Counted from the stretch's first letter, positions 24,584-34,900 are shown. The stretch is DNA of 64,000 bases from Aminicella lysinilytica (GCF_004362975.1 NZ_SNXO01000004.1:1-64000), one strand, 5' to 3'. Notes: generated by a model from the letters alone, not told the origin. Translations and numbers: made by a program.

Positions 24584-25492
24584 TTATTCCGATATAAGTG
24601 ATGCCATCGCCATTGAAACAAATTTTTCTTCGGTTGAAGCTCCGCGAGATGTAAGTACTACAGGAACCTTGGCTCCTACTACTACTCCAGCCATCTTGGT
24701 CCCGCCGCAGATTATCATAGCCTTGTGCATCAGATTTCCTGCTGCCATTGTCGGTACGATAGCGCAGTCGAAGCTTCCGGAATAAGGACAATCATATCCC
24801 TTCCTTTCAGCTATTTCCTTACTCATCATTATGTCGAAGGATATTGGTCCGACTACATCGCAGCCGGGTATCTCGCCGCTCTTGTTCATCTCCACCAGGG
24901 CAGCGGCATCTGTAGTCTCCACCATCTTAGGATTCACCTTTTCAACAGCTGCCAGAACAGCCACTGAAGGTCTTTCAACTCCAAGCTTATGCAATGATTC
25001 CACACAGTTGAGGATGATGTCCTTTTTCTGTTCCAATGTTGGATATGGAATCATTCCTCCGTCTGCAACGACCATGAGCTTGTCCATCTGTGGTACTTCA
25101 TTATAGGCAAATACGCACATTGCTCTGCCTGTGTGAAGTCCGTTCTCTTTCTTTACAAGGGGTTTCAACACATATTTTGTATCTATTATACCCTTCATAA
25201 TGAAATCGGCTTTGCCTTCTTTAACCAGTCTGACTGCCTCTTCACCGCAGGCCTCTTTACTGTCAACATTAATTATTGTTGATTTAGCGGGATCAGCTCC
25301 CATTTCTTTAAGAGCATTCTCTACATAAGCCTGTCTTCCTATGAGATAAGGTTTGCTAACTATGCCTGCCGCTTCAGCCTCTACCAATGCCTTTAGGACA
25401 TGATCGTCAGCTGCTCCGGCCACTGCAACAGTCTTCTTTTCCGGATTACTTTTACAAGCCTCAACTATTTCATCAAAATTCCTGTATGCCAT
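24584..25492 (-). CDS. ptb: Phosphate butyryltransferase (phosphotransacylase)
   Basis: A 302-residue phosphotransacylase that converts acyl-CoA + Pi to acyl phosphate + CoA in the cytoplasm. The family pattern is clear: KTVAVAGAADDHVLKALVEA (about 20-39), the DFIMKGIIDTKYVLKPLV block (about 95-112), PYPTLEQKKDIILNCV and GPISFDIMMSKE near 215, with the C-terminal VVGAKVPVVLTSRGAS. Full length. It sits between iorB (17-bp gap) and buk (28-bp gap), so it should pass acyl-CoA made by IorAB to substrate-level phosphorylation. Good RBS GAAAGGAAC. Confidence 0.92.
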   Translation of the reverse strand: MAYRNFDEIVEACKSNPEKKTVAVAGAADDHVLKALVEAEAAGIVSKPYLIGRQAYVENALKEMGADPAKSTIINVDSKEACGEEAVRLVKEGKADFIMKGIIDTKYVLKPLVKKENGLHTGRAMCVFAYNEVPQMDKLMVVADGGMIPYPTLEQKKDIILNCVESLHKLGVERPSVAVLAAVEKVNPKMVETTDAAALVEMNKSGEIPGCDVVGPISFDIMMSKEIAERKGYDCPYSGSFDCAIVPTMAAGNLMHKAMIICGGTKMAGVVVGAKVPVVLTSRGASTEEKFVSMAMASLISE

Positions 25493-25509
25493 ATTCCGTT
25501 CCTTTCTGA

Positions 25510-26082
25510 TTATGCCATTTCTCTTCCAGCATCATATGCCTTAAGATTGACGTCGACTACCTTTGCAGGAACTGTATCCTTAATTATAGCCTTCCAGTCA
25601 ACTCCGTCAAGTCCCAGTTTCTTTATCAAAGCTCCCAGCAGACAGATGTTCTGGCATTTAACATTGCCAAGTTCCTCAGCCTTCTCAGCAGCTTTGACTA
25701 CGATAACGTCGCCAACGGTCTGCTTAAGATCTTTCAGACAATCCTCAGGATATTCTTCTTCTCCTGTAAGTACAGGCATTGGAAGAATCTCTCTTACATC
25801 TGTTATTATTGCTCCGCCCTTCTTAAGATAAGGAAGTGCTCTGAGAGCCTCCATCTTCTCGAAGGCTACGACGAGGTCAGCCTCATGTTCGCCGATATTA
25901 GGAGCATATACTTTCTCTCCATATCTGAGCTGAGTCGTAACTGTACCGCCACGCTGTGACATACCGTGGATCTCGCTCATCTTAACGTCATAGCCAAGTT
26001 CTACAAGGCCCTTTGACAGTACTTTTGTAGTAAGGATAGTTCCCTGTCCACCTACGCCTACTAAAATTATATTCTTAGTCAT
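25510..26082 (-). CDS. iorB: Indolepyruvate:ferredoxin oxidoreductase, beta subunit
   Basis: A 190-residue catalytic-gamma-type subunit. NIILVGVGGQGTILTTKVLS is the N-terminal CoA-binding loop; KMSEIHGMSQRGGTVTTQLRYG (about 35-56) is the strongly conserved family motif. Together with IorA it oxidises aryl 2-oxo acids (indolepyruvate, phenylpyruvate, hydroxyphenylpyruvate) plus CoA to aryl-acetyl-CoA, CO2 and reduced ferredoxin. I prefer ATG 26082 (MTKNIIL), spaced eight bases from AGGTGG, over a GTG four codons earlier. It begins 17 bp after the iorA stop. Confidence 0.93.
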   Translation of the reverse strand: MTKNIILVGVGGQGTILTTKVLSKGLVELGYDVKMSEIHGMSQRGGTVTTQLRYGEKVYAPNIGEHEADLVVAFEKMEALRALPYLKKGGAIITDVREILPMPVLTGEEEYPEDCLKDLKQTVGDVIVVKAAEKAEELGNVKCQNICLLGALIKKLGLDGVDWKAIIKDTVPAKVVDVNLKAYDAGREMA

Positions 26083-26099
26083 TATTGTTTCCACCTTTC

Positions 26100-27869
26100 C
26101 TACTCGACAATTGTCATAGCTCCAACTTTACAGTTCTGTGAGCATAAGCCACATCCTGTACAGTTAGCAACATCTGCAACATAAGCTTTTCCGTCTTTGA
26201 ATGCCAGCGATGGGCATGCGACCTTCATACACATTTTGCATCCTACGCACTTGTCAGGGTTGACCTCCAGGTGCTTGTTGCCTCTCTCCTTTATGACATA
26301 CTTAAGCAAAGCGCACGGATACCTTGTAACGATTACCTGAAGTCCGTCGTTTTCAATTGATGTCTTGATTGCTGCGTCCATTTCCTTCTGGTCAATAGGA
26401 TTTACAACATGAACTCTGTCAGCATCGATTCCTGTAGCCATTACCATATCAAGGCAATCGACTCTCTTTACTGGTTTGCCCATTAGGTTGACCTCTGTGC
26501 CGGCGTTCTGCTGGTGTCCGGTCATACCTGTGATGGAGTTGTCCAGTAAACAAAGGATAACGTTTGCATTAGTGTGAACTGCGTCGATGAGACTAGTAAG
26601 CCCACTGTGGAAGAATGTTGAATCGCCAAGGAATCCAAGAGGTTTTCTAGGATCGTTCTGAGCCTTCAGGGCTTCTGCCATACCTATTGTAGTTGAGAAT
26701 CCGCCGCCCATGCATACGCACATTTCTTCGCCGAAGAATGGTGTCTGTACGCCAAGTCCATAGCAGCCGATATCTCCCAGAGCTACGACTTTGTCTCTGA
26801 ACTTTGTGAATGAGTAGAAGAATCCTCTGTGAGGGCATCCTGCGCAGAGTACAGGAGGTCTGTCTGCAGGTTTAACGTCTACTGTATATCCTTCTTCCAG
26901 TGGTTTGTCGGTCAGTGAAGTCTGAACGATAGCTGCAGTCAGCTCGCCCTGGATAGTGATCTTATCTTTTCCTGTGCACTCATGTCCACGGACCTTGACA
27001 GCTGTCTCGATGAACGGCTCTCCTTCTTCGATGACGTGGATAGTGTCGCATTTCTCGCAGAACTCATCGATAAGTTTACCTGGCATTGGATTGGTAAGTC
27101 CCAGCTTCAGATATGATACTGTATCTCCGAATACTTCCTTAGCATGCTGGTATGAAATACCACTTGTGATGATACCTACCTTAGTGTCGTTGTACTCAGT
27201 AGTATTGATAGGACAGTTGTTAGCGTATTCTTCAACCTTCTTCAGCTGTTCCTCGACAACGATGTGCCTCTTGATAGCCATAGCAGGAAGCATAGCGCGC
27301 TTCTCAACGTTAGTTACATATTTCTTGCAAGGTGTTGGGATAGGATCCTCAAGAGTTACGATGCTCTTGGAATGACATACTCTCGTAGTAACTCTCATTA
27401 GAACTACCAGGTCGTATTTCTCAGAAAGTTCGTAAGCGAGCTTGGTGAAGTCCTTGCACTCCTGTGAATCTGAAGGCTCAAGCATGATCAGTTTGCCCAG
27501 CTTGGAATAATATCTGTTATCCTGTTCATTCTGTGATGAATGCATTCCCGGATCATCTGCCGATACGATAAGCATTCCTCCGTTTGAACCGATGTATGCG
27601 ATAGTCATTACAGGGTCTGCAGCTACGTTAAGTCCTACGTGCTTCATGCAGCTCAGAGTTCTGAGTCCGCCAGCCTGAGCTCCGCAAGCCATCTCGACTG
27701 CTACCTTCTCGTTGTTGGCCCATCTGGAATCGATAGTTGGATACTTGGCTACATTCTCAAGGATCTCTGTACTTGGAGTTCCTGGGTATGCAGATGCAAA
27801 TCCTACGCCGGCTTCATAAGCACCGCGAGCGATGGCTTCGTTGCCGCTCATTATCACTTTTTCTTTCAT
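26100..27869 (-). CDS. iorA: Indolepyruvate:ferredoxin oxidoreductase, alpha subunit
   Basis: A 589-residue subunit that holds thiamine diphosphate and two [4Fe-4S] clusters. GNEAIARGAYEAGVGFASAYPG opens the PP domain; CAGCPHRGFFY near 340 and GDIGCYGLG near 365 with GFLGDSTFFHSGLTSLIDAV near 410 form the ThDP-binding part. The C-terminus is a ferredoxin domain with CVGCKMCMKVAC and CTGCGLCSQNC. Starts 43 bp after the PhlG-like gene. Part of an amino-acid (Stickland-type) oxidation operon: aromatic amino acids are transaminated, then oxidised here. Substrate preference among aryl or branched 2-oxo acids cannot be read from sequence. Confidence 0.95.
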   Translation of the reverse strand: MKEKVIMSGNEAIARGAYEAGVGFASAYPGTPSTEILENVAKYPTIDSRWANNEKVAVEMACGAQAGGLRTLSCMKHVGLNVAADPVMTIAYIGSNGGMLIVSADDPGMHSSQNEQDNRYYSKLGKLIMLEPSDSQECKDFTKLAYELSEKYDLVVLMRVTTRVCHSKSIVTLEDPIPTPCKKYVTNVEKRAMLPAMAIKRHIVVEEQLKKVEEYANNCPINTTEYNDTKVGIITSGISYQHAKEVFGDTVSYLKLGLTNPMPGKLIDEFCEKCDTIHVIEEGEPFIETAVKVRGHECTGKDKITIQGELTAAIVQTSLTDKPLEEGYTVDVKPADRPPVLCAGCPHRGFFYSFTKFRDKVVALGDIGCYGLGVQTPFFGEEMCVCMGGGFSTTIGMAEALKAQNDPRKPLGFLGDSTFFHSGLTSLIDAVHTNANVILCLLDNSITGMTGHQQNAGTEVNLMGKPVKRVDCLDMVMATGIDADRVHVVNPIDQKEMDAAIKTSIENDGLQVIVTRYPCALLKYVIKERGNKHLEVNPDKCVGCKMCMKVACPSLAFKDGKAYVADVANCTGCGLCSQNCKVGAMTIVE

Positions 27870-27912
27870 CTTACTTTTTCCTTTCTTTACTATACTTTAC
27901 CTTTATCATTAT

Positions 27913-28548
27913 TTACAAATTTTTATATTTTGCGTTTACGCCCTTGCCTTCTATAAGAAAGCTGAAATACGGGCAGATCTTACGATCTGTTACTACTCTG
28001 TAAAGAGAATACAATTGAGGGAGAAATACTTCCCAATTGCCTACCTCTTCAGCGGCGTGCTGCGCCCATATGAGACCGCTGTCTTCATATTGGTCTCCTG
28101 CCGGATGGATAGGTATCGCCGAGGACATTCCCACAACCCCATCTTCCGACGATTGCCATTGATGGACTCTGTAGGCTTCCTTTCTGGTTTTTTCAGGATC
28201 CCAGGTTTCTTCCCTGCCGTCCAGATCGTATCCTATGGCCACGACTGCATGATCGTACTTGATGACTTCCCTGACATGGTCAGGTACCTTTTGTACATCA
28301 GCCAGCAATATATATGGCTTGATGAACCTGCCATCATTCCACTTCTGTGGCGCCCGATGAATGGAGCCGATGACTCCCACATCCCGTGGATCCTTGAACC
28401 AGCTCAATCCCATGTGCTGATTTGGATGCCAGAGGCTGTCGCATTTCTCGAGATTCCCCCAGAACCAGTTGATCATCTTAGGCGTAACGCCGTCAAGTTC
28501 CCATTCCAGATGGGTCCCAAGCTCGTCCTGCCTGGTCGATCTAAGCAT
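27913..28548 (-). CDS. Putative PhlG/phloretin-hydrolase-like zinc C-C hydrolase
   Basis: A 211-residue soluble protein. THLEWELDGVTPKMINWFWG (13-32) followed by LWHPNQHMGLSWF (40-52) and a late WAQHAAEEVGNWE (162-174) recall the DAPG hydrolase (PhlG)/phloretin hydrolase family, which cleaves aryl-ketone C-C bonds of acylphloroglucinols with a zinc ion. In PhlG a His-x3-Glu pair near the C-terminus binds zinc; His165/Glu169 would match, and His42 or His46 could be the first ligand. The match is from memory of the fold pattern, so it is tentative. I start at ATG 28548 with GGAGG at 7 bp. First gene of the ior-ptb-buk operon. Confidence 0.5.
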   Translation of the reverse strand: MLRSTRQDELGTHLEWELDGVTPKMINWFWGNLEKCDSLWHPNQHMGLSWFKDPRDVGVIGSIHRAPQKWNDGRFIKPYILLADVQKVPDHVREVIKYDHAVVAIGYDLDGREETWDPEKTRKEAYRVHQWQSSEDGVVGMSSAIPIHPAGDQYEDSGLIWAQHAAEEVGNWEVFLPQLYSLYRVVTDRKICPYFSFLIEGKGVNAKYKNL

Positions 28549-28588
28549 CACTTCACCTCCTCGTAATAGGTCATTGCTTTATATGTTA

Positions 28589-28617
28589 ATTATACTTTCA
28601 GTACCCGCAAATGTTAA
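28589..28617 (-). promoter_or_regulatory. Promoter of the PhlG-like/ior/ptb/buk operon
   Basis: Minus-strand TTAACA (28617-28612), 17-bp spacer, consensus TATAAT (28594-28589), 41 bp before the first start codon. Confidence 0.7.
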
Positions 28618-28622
28618 ATTCC

Positions 28623-28667
28623 AAAAAAAGAGGGCTACTTATTCAGATTCTGAATAAATAGCTCTCA
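28623..28667 (-). terminator. Terminator of the LysR gene
   Basis: On the minus strand GAGCTATTTATTCAGA pairs with TCTGAATAAGTAGCCCTC and is followed by seven Ts. It separates the LysR gene from the catabolic operon. Confidence 0.85.
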
Positions 28668-28690
28668 TTGATTCATTTTTGTATTATTAC

Positions 28691-29569
28691 CTATATTTCG
28701 TCTCCGTCGAAAAGATCCAGTATCTTTCTGATTGCAGGGTTCTCGTTATCCTTACGGCACACCAGGAAGACTCCGCCCTTCTCTTTCATAGGAAGCGCCC
28801 TGATAGGGCCGTCTTTATCATATGCATCCAGGTCCTCGTTGATAGTGACGCCGCTGCCTCCGCGGACATTGGCATACACGCTCTGCAGGTTCGGCAGATG
28901 CCTGATCACAGGAGTAAAGTGGTACTTGCCGCACCAGTTCCTGATCTTCTGCTCCACGTTGTTATCCTCATCATCAGGGACCGCATAGAAAATATCGTCT
29001 TTGAAATCCTCCACCTTCAGATCCGGTTTATTGGCCAGAGGATGTGCTGCCGAATAAAGTATGACTTTGTTCGACTGATAGATGACCTTGGATATGAACT
29101 TCCTCTCTCTGACCTTGGTATTACCTACAGACATGGCCATATCGACCTCTCCGGATTCAAGTTTATCAAGAAGCTCGTTGATTCCATAGCAGAGTATTTC
29201 CAGAGACATTTCCGGGTAAACCGACTCTATCTTATCGTAGAACTTGGCAAAGAAACTCCTGGTATACCAGTCCTCTATTATGCCGATCCTCACCTTGGAT
29301 ACGCTCTCTTTATCAGCGGCGCCAAGCTTATACTTCAGATTGTCCAGTTCCATGCTCCACCGAAGGAACATCTCCTGGTATTGCCTGCCCTCGTCCGTCA
29401 GCTCTACCTTCTTAGTCGTTCTGTTGAACAAAACACAGCCCAGTTCTTTTTCCAAGGCCATAATATATCTACTTAAAGTAGGCTGAGAAAGAAACAATCT
29501 CTCAGCCGCCTTGGAATAATTCCGTTCCTCTACAATTGTAAGAAAGCACATGACCTGTGTCTGGTTCAT
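28691..29569 (-). CDS. LysR-type transcription regulator
   Basis: A 292-residue LTTR. The N-terminal winged helix (1-60) reads CFLTIVEERNYSKAAERLFL then SQPTLSRYIMALEKELGCVLF, and the two-lobed co-inducer domain spans about 88-290. I start at ATG 29569 with AGAGGTGG five bases before; a GTG three codons upstream is less well placed. It is on the same strand as, and directly upstream of, the ior-ptb-buk operon, with a terminator and a new promoter between, so control of that operon by an aromatic acid or 2-oxo acid is plausible but unproven. An inverted repeat lies before its own start. Confidence 0.85.
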   Translation of the reverse strand: MNQTQVMCFLTIVEERNYSKAAERLFLSQPTLSRYIMALEKELGCVLFNRTTKKVELTDEGRQYQEMFLRWSMELDNLKYKLGAADKESVSKVRIGIIEDWYTRSFFAKFYDKIESVYPEMSLEILCYGINELLDKLESGEVDMAMSVGNTKVRERKFISKVIYQSNKVILYSAAHPLANKPDLKVEDFKDDIFYAVPDDEDNNVEQKIRNWCGKYHFTPVIRHLPNLQSVYANVRGGSGVTINEDLDAYDKDGPIRALPMKEKGGVFLVCRKDNENPAIRKILDLFDGDEI

Positions 29570-29592
29570 TGATACCACCTCTCGGAGTTATA

Positions 29593-29608
29593 ATGTAACT
29601 ACTTACAT
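29593..29608. promoter_or_regulatory. LysR-box-like inverted repeat
   Basis: ATGTAA (29593-29598), CTAC, TTACAT (29603-29608), about 25-40 bp before the LysR start and next to a TATAAC -10. It fits an autoregulatory LTTR site. Confidence 0.5.
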
Positions 29609-29673
29609 TTTAATCTATTGTGGAATTTAATTCAATATCAAAATGGTTATGAAGGGCCCCGTGGAAAAGTTAT

Positions 29674-29700
29674 GGGGCCGTTGCTTCCTGCAGCGGCCCC
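29674..29700 (-). terminator. GC-rich hairpin after the C69 dipeptidase gene
   Basis: GGGGCCG (29674-29680) pairs with CGGCCCC (29694-29700), extended by TGC/GCA. A second GGGCCCC at 29654-29660 could compete for the same strand. The T-tract is poor. Confidence 0.55.
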
Positions 29701-29738
29701 AAATGAGTGGTTCAATATTTAAGGAATCCTTTAACTTA

Positions 29739-31445
29739 TTATTCGCTAAGCGCATCAGCAAAGTCAGCCGGTGCCCAAAGTGTTCCGTTTGATTCATAGA
29801 TAGGATATGTCATGTCGTTTACATATGAACCCTTAGCGTTATAAACGCTTGTTGAATTCTTAGTAAGAGTATACTTGACTCCATCCTTGGCAACGATGTA
29901 CTTGCTGCCTTTAACAGTAACTGTGTATCCAGCTTTCTTAGCATTCTTAAGGAATGTGATCGGCTTTACGAACGTTACCTTTCTTGCGTTATTGACTCTG
30001 TCGTTGTTGTTATATGTTGATGTGTATACTAATGCCTTATGCAGTGTTTCTGAATTGTTCAACTGTACCTTTACTGCAGACTTGCCTATAGCTGTAACAT
30101 AAGCTCTGCCCTTAGTCTTGCTTGAACTGTAAGCCGCCTTTACCTTAGGAAGCTGAGCCTGGATCTTTGCATATTCTTCTTTCTCGCGTGTAGCCCAGAA
30201 TGCCTTGGTTCCTGCGCTGAGGAATGCTCTGTCTGATTCTGCTATAGTGCAGTTCTTCTTGAATATCCAGTAAGCGCTGTCTGATTTGTAAGCTGATCCA
30301 TCAACTGTGTATGCTGAAGCAGTAGATGTGATTCCGCTGAATGTCGGTACGAATACTGAATGCTCAGCATTGCCCATGCAGAGCCACTGGAGGCAGCATG
30401 TATCCTTAGGAAGACTGCTATAGATCTGTGTCACATGGACATCGGAAGATCTGGTCGTTCCTATAGGGCGTCTGCTCGCATTAGCCGTATTAGACATATC
30501 ATAATCAGTTCCTTCATATCTGTCTCTGTAAAGGTTCATGATAGTCAAAGGTGATACTTTGCTGTCAGGTTTATAGCAAAGAGGATAATATGTATCGTTT
30601 TCATATGCTCCTACTGTTGAAGGTGCCAGTACTCTGTGGCCTTCCCAGGTTCTCATATTTGAATACTCTTCTCTGGATCCGACGATGGACTGAACCAGAT
30701 TATAATGTCCGTTGGTTTTAACTGCTCCAACCTTATCGATAGTGCTGAAGAGATTCTTGGAGAATACATAGTCGGTAGTATTGTTTTCATCAACTTCTCC
30801 GATCATGCACTGATTTCCGAATACTGCTACAGTGTCAGATGGCATCCTGTATGCGCAATATGTGGTTCCGCCGTAGATTTCAAATATCCAGGCTTCATTC
30901 TGGTCAGCGATGAACAAAGTGTTCCATTCTGCTGATCCGTATGTGTCGACTAATTTGGCCAGTACTTCTACGCCCTGCTTGGCTGTCTTGCACTGTCCGG
31001 CAACCAGTCCCGGAAGAATGGCCTCTCTCAGACCCTTTTCATACTCTGTACAAGGATCAGCCGCTTCATAAGCCTTGCTAACTTCTGTCGATACAGTTCC
31101 TATTACAGATACTCCGTACTCATTATCGCATGAAGCCGGATACATACCATCGCCTGCGTCTGTTGAATCAGGCACATAAGTGTACTTGTACGTAGTCTTA
31201 GGTAATTTTACCTTGAAGCCTGTGCCGGTGTCAGTAAAATAACGTCCTGCCTTGGTAACTCTCTTCTGTACCTTAAACATTTTGTTATATGCTCCGGAAC
31301 CCTGATCTTCACTTCTTGCAACGATAGTAGTACCATCAGTACTTGCATCTTTACCTACATACATTCCTGTGCAGGCAAAAGCTCCTGCCGTCGTAGCCAC
31401 CATAGTCAGCGCTACAACGCACACAATCAATTTAAGTCTTCTCAT
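29739..31445 (-). CDS. Secreted peptidase family C69 (PepD-like) dipeptidase
   Basis: A 568-residue N-terminal nucleophile hydrolase. The signal peptide (1-24, MRRLKLIVCVVALTMVATTA...) ends at AFA and the mature chain begins Cys25-Thr-Gly-Met, the expected catalytic cysteine of C69. IVARSEDQGSGAYNKMF and SCDNEYGVSVIGTVST are family motifs, as is EAWIFEIYGG. The last about 130 residues (after 440) are a Lys/Tyr-rich extension without a known domain, possibly wall-binding. It should release amino acids from dipeptides outside the cell. I start at ATG 31445 after GAGGAG; a TTG 18 bp upstream is less likely. A palindrome ATTACATGTAAT lies 55 bp upstream. Confidence 0.85.
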   Translation of the reverse strand: MRRLKLIVCVVALTMVATTAGAFACTGMYVGKDASTDGTTIVARSEDQGSGAYNKMFKVQKRVTKAGRYFTDTGTGFKVKLPKTTYKYTYVPDSTDAGDGMYPASCDNEYGVSVIGTVSTEVSKAYEAADPCTEYEKGLREAILPGLVAGQCKTAKQGVEVLAKLVDTYGSAEWNTLFIADQNEAWIFEIYGGTTYCAYRMPSDTVAVFGNQCMIGEVDENNTTDYVFSKNLFSTIDKVGAVKTNGHYNLVQSIVGSREEYSNMRTWEGHRVLAPSTVGAYENDTYYPLCYKPDSKVSPLTIMNLYRDRYEGTDYDMSNTANASRRPIGTTRSSDVHVTQIYSSLPKDTCCLQWLCMGNAEHSVFVPTFSGITSTASAYTVDGSAYKSDSAYWIFKKNCTIAESDRAFLSAGTKAFWATREKEEYAKIQAQLPKVKAAYSSSKTKGRAYVTAIGKSAVKVQLNNSETLHKALVYTSTYNNNDRVNNARKVTFVKPITFLKNAKKAGYTVTVKGSKYIVAKDGVKYTLTKNSTSVYNAKGSYVNDMTYPIYESNGTLWAPADFADALSE

Positions 31446-31499
31446 TTCTGATTCTCCTCTCAATAACTTATCAAACCACGTTAATATTTTAACTCATAG

Positions 31500-31511
31500 A
31501 TTACATGTAAT
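31500..31511. promoter_or_regulatory. ATTACATGTAAT palindrome upstream of the dipeptidase gene
   Basis: A perfect 12-bp palindrome at about the -35 region of the dipeptidase promoter; the same 12 bases recur at 41870-41881 before the CoA-transferase gene. Confidence 0.4.
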
Positions 31512-31655
31512 AAAGCGAAAATTGCGATTTAACTGAAAGGTAACCGTCAGATAACAAATTAGAGAATCATTATTTATCCCACCCAACAAAAAGAAAAACG
31601 AGCCACCTGTAATCAGATAAAACTACATAAAAGACAAGTCCACTTTCAACTAAGA

Positions 31656-31938
31656 CAACGGCCCTTCCGCAATGGTGTTTCCGCAGGAGCAGTTGCAACC
31701 ATAGTCGCAGACGAGCAGGAAGAACAGACAAATGTGCCGCGCTGTTTGACGGCGAAACAAAAGGTGACATAGAAGGAATAACGTACTTGTACGTTTATTC
31801 CGACAACGTCACCTTTTAAAGTCTTCGTAGAAGACTTAGATGTTTCGCCTAGTTCGCGGCATATTCTGTTCTTCGCGAGTGAGACTATATGGTTGCACGC
31901 GCACGAGGACTAGCCATGTGGAATGGACCGTTGACCTA
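31656..31938 (-). ncRNA. Structured 3'-flank RNA element, copy 2 (after pyc)
   Basis: It follows the pyc stop (31936-31938) on the minus strand. P1 pairs CAACGG (31933-31928) with CCGTTG (31661-31656) and extends through ATTCC/GGAAG. The shared boxes are present: GTCCTCGTGCGC, ACCATATAGTCTCACTCG, P4 GAAGAACAG/CTGTTCTTC, P5 GCCGCG/CGCGGC, P6 GGCGAAAC/GTTTCGCC, P7 AAGTCTTC/GAAGACTT, P8 GGTGAC/GTCACC with GGAATAA/TTATTCC inside, TGCTCCTGCGGAA, and the edge box GTTGAAAG. P4 differs from copy 1 by a compensated A-T to G-C change. Confidence 0.75.
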
Positions 31939-34900
31939 TTTCAGCAATGCGATCATCTCACCTGACTTCACCTGCTGTCCCTGCTTGACGAAGATCTTCT
32001 CGACCTCACCGGCAGTCCTTGCTATAATATTAGTTTCCATCTTCATAGCTTCTATAACAGCTACAGGCTGCTGATCCTCAACAGTATCGCCTTCCCTTAC
32101 GAGGATCTTAACGATGTTGCCCGGGATATTAGCTCCGATCTCCAAGGCATTCTCCTCATCAGCATAACGTACCGATGATTCAGAAACAGCTGCTTCCATT
32201 TCATTATCTTTGATCCTGACGATCCTCTGATAACCATTGACCTCGAACACTACATCCCTGTAGCCTTCTTTGTCCACATCTCTTACTTCGTAGAGTTTGA
32301 TTACCATAACCTGACCTTCTGCCAGCTTGACCTCGCAGGTCTCGCCTACAGCCAGGCCGTGGAAGAATATATCAGAACCCATAAGTCTGAAATTACCGTC
32401 CTTCTTAAGGCTCTTCTGATAATCCTCGAATACCTTCGGGTACATAGCGTAACTTATGACCTCACGCGGTGTTCCCTCCAGGTCGAAGTATTCATTCAGG
32501 CCCTTCTTGATGTAATCGAAATCTTCCGGTGGGAGCAATTCTCCCGGTCTGCATGTTATCGGCTTCTTATCCTTGAGAACCAGTTTCTGCAGTTCAGGAT
32601 CGAATCCGCCTTCCGGCTGTCCCATCATACCTTCGAAGAAAGATACTATGGAATCAGGGAAGTCCATGGATTTGCCCTTCTCCAGAATATTTTCCGGAGT
32701 CAGATCGTTCTGTACCATGAATATAGCCATGTCTCCAACAGCCTTAGATGACGGAGTTACCTTGACGATATCACCAAGCATCTGATTAACTGCCTTATAC
32801 ATATCCTTGACTTCCTGGAATTTATGTCCCAGTCCGAAACTCTCTACCTGAGGTTTCAGGTTGGAGTACTGTCCGCCAGGCAATTCATACTTGTATATTT
32901 CAGCAGATGCCGTCTTCAGATCTGATTCGAAATTCTTATATACAGGTCTTACATCTCCCCAGTAATCAGAAATCACCTGGATGTCGTCAATGCTTATACC
33001 TGTATCTCTGCTACTGTGTTCAAGAGCAGCTACAACTGAGTTCAAAGCCGGCTGTGAAGTCAGACCTGACATACTGTTGAACGCTGCGTCAACTACATCG
33101 ACTCCGGCCTGAGCTGCCATAAGTATAGTAGCTACGCCATTGCCGCTGGTGTCATGAGTATGCAGATGTACCGGTATGCTGATTTCATTCTTCAGGGCCG
33201 TTATAAGCTTTCTGGCAGCCATCGGCTTGAGAAGTCCCGCCATATCTTTGATACCAAGTATGTGTGTTCCTCTCTTCTCCAGTTCTTTAGCCATATTTAC
33301 ATAATAGTCAAGAGTGTATTTGTCCCTTGTCTCATCCAGAATATCACCTGTGTAGCACATGCATGCTTCGGCGATCTTTCCCTGGTTCAGAGTCTCATCT
33401 AAAGCGACTTCCATTCCCTGTACCCAGTTCAATGAATCGAATATACGGAAAATGTCGATGCCGCCTTCAGCTGACTGCTTGACGAACTCTCTGATGACAT
33501 TGTCCGGATAGTTCTTATATCCAACTGCATTCGCTCCTCTTATGAGCATCTGGAATAAAACATTAGGAATCTTCTCACGAAGTGTATCCAGTCTCTCCCA
33601 AGGTGACTCCTTCAGGAATCTGTAGGATGTATCGAAAGTCGCGCCGCCCCACATTTCCAGAGAGAACAGGTCTTTTCCGTACAGAGCTACTGCCGGAGCG
33701 ATTTTCTCCATGTCCACAGTTCTGACTCTCGTAGCCATAAGTGATTGCTGCGCGTCTCTCATGGTAGTATCTGTTATCAGAAGTTTCTTCTGATCGAGCA
33801 CCCACTTGGACAAAGCCTCAGGTCCCTCTTTATCAAAGAGTTGCTTGGTTCCCTCCAGCTTGTTTATCTTTCTCTTAGGTACCTTCGGGAAGGCAGGCAC
33901 GTTGAACTCAGGCTTTCTGCCCTTGGTTTCGTTTACTATCTTGTTTCCTATGTAATTCAGGACTTTCAGTTCTCTGTCAACTCTGGTGCCTACGTCAAGC
34001 AGGTCCGGGTTGGCAGCGATGAATCCTGTGTCGCACTTTCCGGCGATGAACAAAGGGTGATTCAGCACGTTCAAAAGGAAGCCTATGTTGGTCTTGACGC
34101 CCTTGATCTGTGTCTCCTTCAAGGCACGGATGGCTTTTCTTCTGGTGTCTTCAAAACTCATGGCCCATGCCGTTATCTTAACCAGCAGGCTATCGTAATA
34201 CGGAGTAACCACAGAACCTGTGAAGCCGTTGCCTCCATCAAGTCTGATGCCGTATCCGGAAGCACTTCTGTAAAGTTCTATAGTACCAGTGTCTGGAGCA
34301 AATCCGTTTGCCGGATCCTCAGTTGTTATTCTGCACTGAATGGCAAATCCGCGCTGAGTAATATCCTTCTGGCTCTTAATGCCGATCTCATCTGAATCAA
34401 GAGTGTAACCGGATGCTATCTTTAACTGTGCCTGAACGATATCTATACCAGTTACCATCTCAGTTACAGTATGCTCTACCTGGATCCTCGGGTTCATCTC
34501 GATGAAATAATGATTTCCCTTTTTGTCCATAAGGAATTCCATGGTGCCGGCACTTCTGTAGTTGACGTGTTTGGCAAGTTTCAGAGCATCATTGCAGATG
34601 TCCTCCCTCTGCTTATCTGTCAGACACAGGGCTGGAGTGAACTCGATTACCTTCTGATGTCTTCTCTGTATAGAGCAGTCTCTCTCGTAAAGGTGAACGA
34701 TATTTCCTTCCTTATCGCCGAGTACCTGGATCTCTATATGCTTAGGGTTCTCCAGATATTTCTCGATGAAGATATCGTCGATGCCGAAGGCCTTGGCAGC
34801 TTCGCTCTTGGCGCTTCTGTATTCATTTACGATGTCCCTTTTGTCCCTGACGATTCTCATGCCTCGACCGCCACCGCCGGCAGCAGCCTTTAACATTACC

